NCBI GenBank assembly: GCA_002448875.1
Contig: DKAS01000089.1
Coordinates: 2,515-8,401 of the forward strand
Source of the DNA: Proteobacteria bacterium UBA6920
GTDB lineage: Bacteria; Pseudomonadota; Gammaproteobacteria; SG8-11
Direction of reading: 5' to 3'
Length of the DNA: 5,887 bases
The position numbers and the translations under genes are program-made. Below, piece by piece: positions 5,279 through 5,887 of the stretch (positions are counted from its first letter, which is position 1; each line of letters opens with the position of its first letter). The notes under the pieces were generated by a model. It made no database searches. It worked only from the letters and a program-made list of their open reading frames with translations, and had not been told where the DNA came from.

Positions 5279-5671
5279 ATGCTGAAAACAACCCTATCGG
5301 GCAATAGCCCGCGACAGAATGTGAGTAAGGATACGGAAATGCGGTGTGAGTTACACCCTGTTGCAGTGGCGAGCGCGGACGAGGCGGGAGCTGCAGTCAT
5401 GGCGCATGAGCCGCCAGCCAGACAAGTAGCTAGCTGCACTTGGGCGTCCGAAGAGGAAATCTGGAATTTCGCCATGGGTTGCACCTGCACTTCCCTGGAT
5501 TTCGACGAGGATGCTCCCCCGGAAGATGTAAACGATGTCACCACCGCGGATCTGCCGCCAGCCAACCAGCCCGTGGCCACGGGACCCGGAACACGGCACA
5601 ATGCCTGGCTGGACGAATATGTCGTTGACGGTGAACGGTGGGCAGGCGGAGTTGCCCGGGATGGGAGATAG
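5279..5671 (+). CDS. Unrecognised acidic 130-aa protein, predicted quorum-controlled
   Basis: A 130-aa ORF starting at ATG 5279 with AAGGA at 5267-5271 (spacer seven) and ending at TAG 5669-5671. I do not recognise a family. It is strongly acidic (about 22 Asp/Glu against 9 Lys/Arg), with acidic clusters at SEEEIW (57-62) and DFDEDAPPEDVND (74-86). It has four cysteines (23, 53, 68, 70, the last two in GCTCTS) and aromatic clusters at NAWLDEY and ERW near the C-terminus. No signal peptide or membrane segment is seen. The upstream lux box and -10 predict induction at high cell density. Minus-strand frames over the same bases are also open, so coding on the plus strand is supported mainly by promoter, ribosome binding site and codon pattern. 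An RsaM/AbaM-like regulator or an exported product are possibilities without direct evidence. Confidence 0.6.
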   Translation: MLKTTLSGNSPRQNVSKDTEMRCELHPVAVASADEAGAAVMAHEPPARQVASCTWASEEEIWNFAMGCTCTSLDFDEDAPPEDVNDVTTADLPPANQPVATGPGTRHNAWLDEYVVDGERWAGGVARDGR

Positions 5672-5677
5672 CGAATA

Positions 5678-5887
5678 TTGATCGCGCATTCCACCCTCTG
5701 GCAGGCGATGCAATCCTTTGTCGGTGCGGAGCCGCAGCGGATTTTTGCGTCGGTGGTGGAAATGCCCACGGAATCGTCGCGTTTGAAATGCCATACTTGC
5801 GTACCCAACGGGAAAAACCACCAACTGCCGCAACCGCTGCGGCTGCTCAAATGTGGCGGTGCCGGCCTCGACGTACAGGCATCGCAG
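5678..5887 (+). CDS. Partial unrecognised ORF running off the right edge
   Basis: After the TAG of the preceding ORF, the same frame stays open to the end of the window (70 codons from TTG 5678). GGGAG at 5663-5667 lies ten bases before that TTG. An ATG at 5709 is an alternative start with a poor site. The visible part contains CHTC (residues 38-41 counted from TTG) and another Cys at 59, separated by a basic stretch GKNHQLPQPLRLLK, which could be a zinc site. No family is recognised. Two readings fit: a second gene of the same operon, coupled to the first, or the remainder of one protein interrupted by an amber codon. Another plus frame is also open here, which lowers certainty. Confidence 0.42.
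   Translation, partial: MIAHSTLWQAMQSFVGAEPQRIFASVVEMPTESSRLKCHTCVPNGKNHQLPQPLRLLKCGGAGLDVQASQ

Noticed and set aside
4932..5291. A 119-codon minus-strand ORF ending just before the luxI start
   Set aside because: It lies across both lux boxes and both promoters, has no recognisable family or good ribosome binding site, and its composition looks like chance. It lacks the LuxR helix-turn-helix signature.
5038..5850. Long minus-strand frame (270 codons) and a second minus frame (160 codons) opposite the unknown ORF
   Set aside because: The first is rich in Ser and Cys, as expected for the antisense of Asp/Glu-rich codons, and neither shows a family motif. The plus strand has the lux box, -10 and ribosome binding site. 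A minus-strand gene cannot be fully excluded without homologues.
1..5887. CRISPR arrays, tRNA or rRNA genes, insertion sequences
   Set aside because: No regularly spaced repeats, tRNA-like cloverleaf with T-loop, rRNA segment, transposase or terminal inverted repeats were seen.

Overview
The window looks like a chromosomal segment from a moderately GC-rich gammaproteobacterium. It carries an enteric-type ilvBN operon with an ivbL-style attenuation leader, a YaiI homologue, and a LuxI-family synthase whose sequence resembles the AbaI/EsaI type. The genus cannot be told from the sequence alone.

Left part (1-2280, + strand): a sigma70-like promoter with an extended -10 leads into a 27-codon leader peptide with seven consecutive valine codons. 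A strong intrinsic terminator and a computable alternative antiterminator helix follow. Next come ilvB (large subunit) and ilvN (regulatory subunit) of acetohydroxyacid synthase I, overlapping by ATGA. A well-placed Shine-Dalgarno sequence and a 13-codon ORF between terminator and ilvB may be a relic of a longer IlvB N-terminus, or a coupling ORF.

Middle (2294-4024, - strand): four ordinary-looking genes, in transcription order: a 91-aa membrane protein, a DUF442/tyrosine-phosphatase-like protein, a YaiI (UPF0178/DUF188) protein and an NTF2/SnoaL-like protein. They may form one unit; the last stop lies 13 bp from the convergent ilvN stop. A 312-bp gap (4025-4336) holds the probable promoter of this unit and perhaps a weak luxI terminator.

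Right part (4337-5887): the most interesting region. A complete luxI-type acyl-homoserine-lactone synthase gene points left. The 351-bp gap between it and a rightward ORF contains two 20-bp lux boxes, identical to each other at 14 of 20 positions. Each has the canonical 5-8-5 dyad geometry and each sits at about -42/-43 from a plausible start. One faces luxI. The other faces an unrecognised acidic 130-aa ORF, followed in the same frame after a single TAG by a second open stretch that runs off the window. This predicts a quorum-sensing circuit with positive feedback on luxI and a divergent, apparently undescribed quorum-controlled transcription unit. No luxR-type receptor gene is visible in the window.
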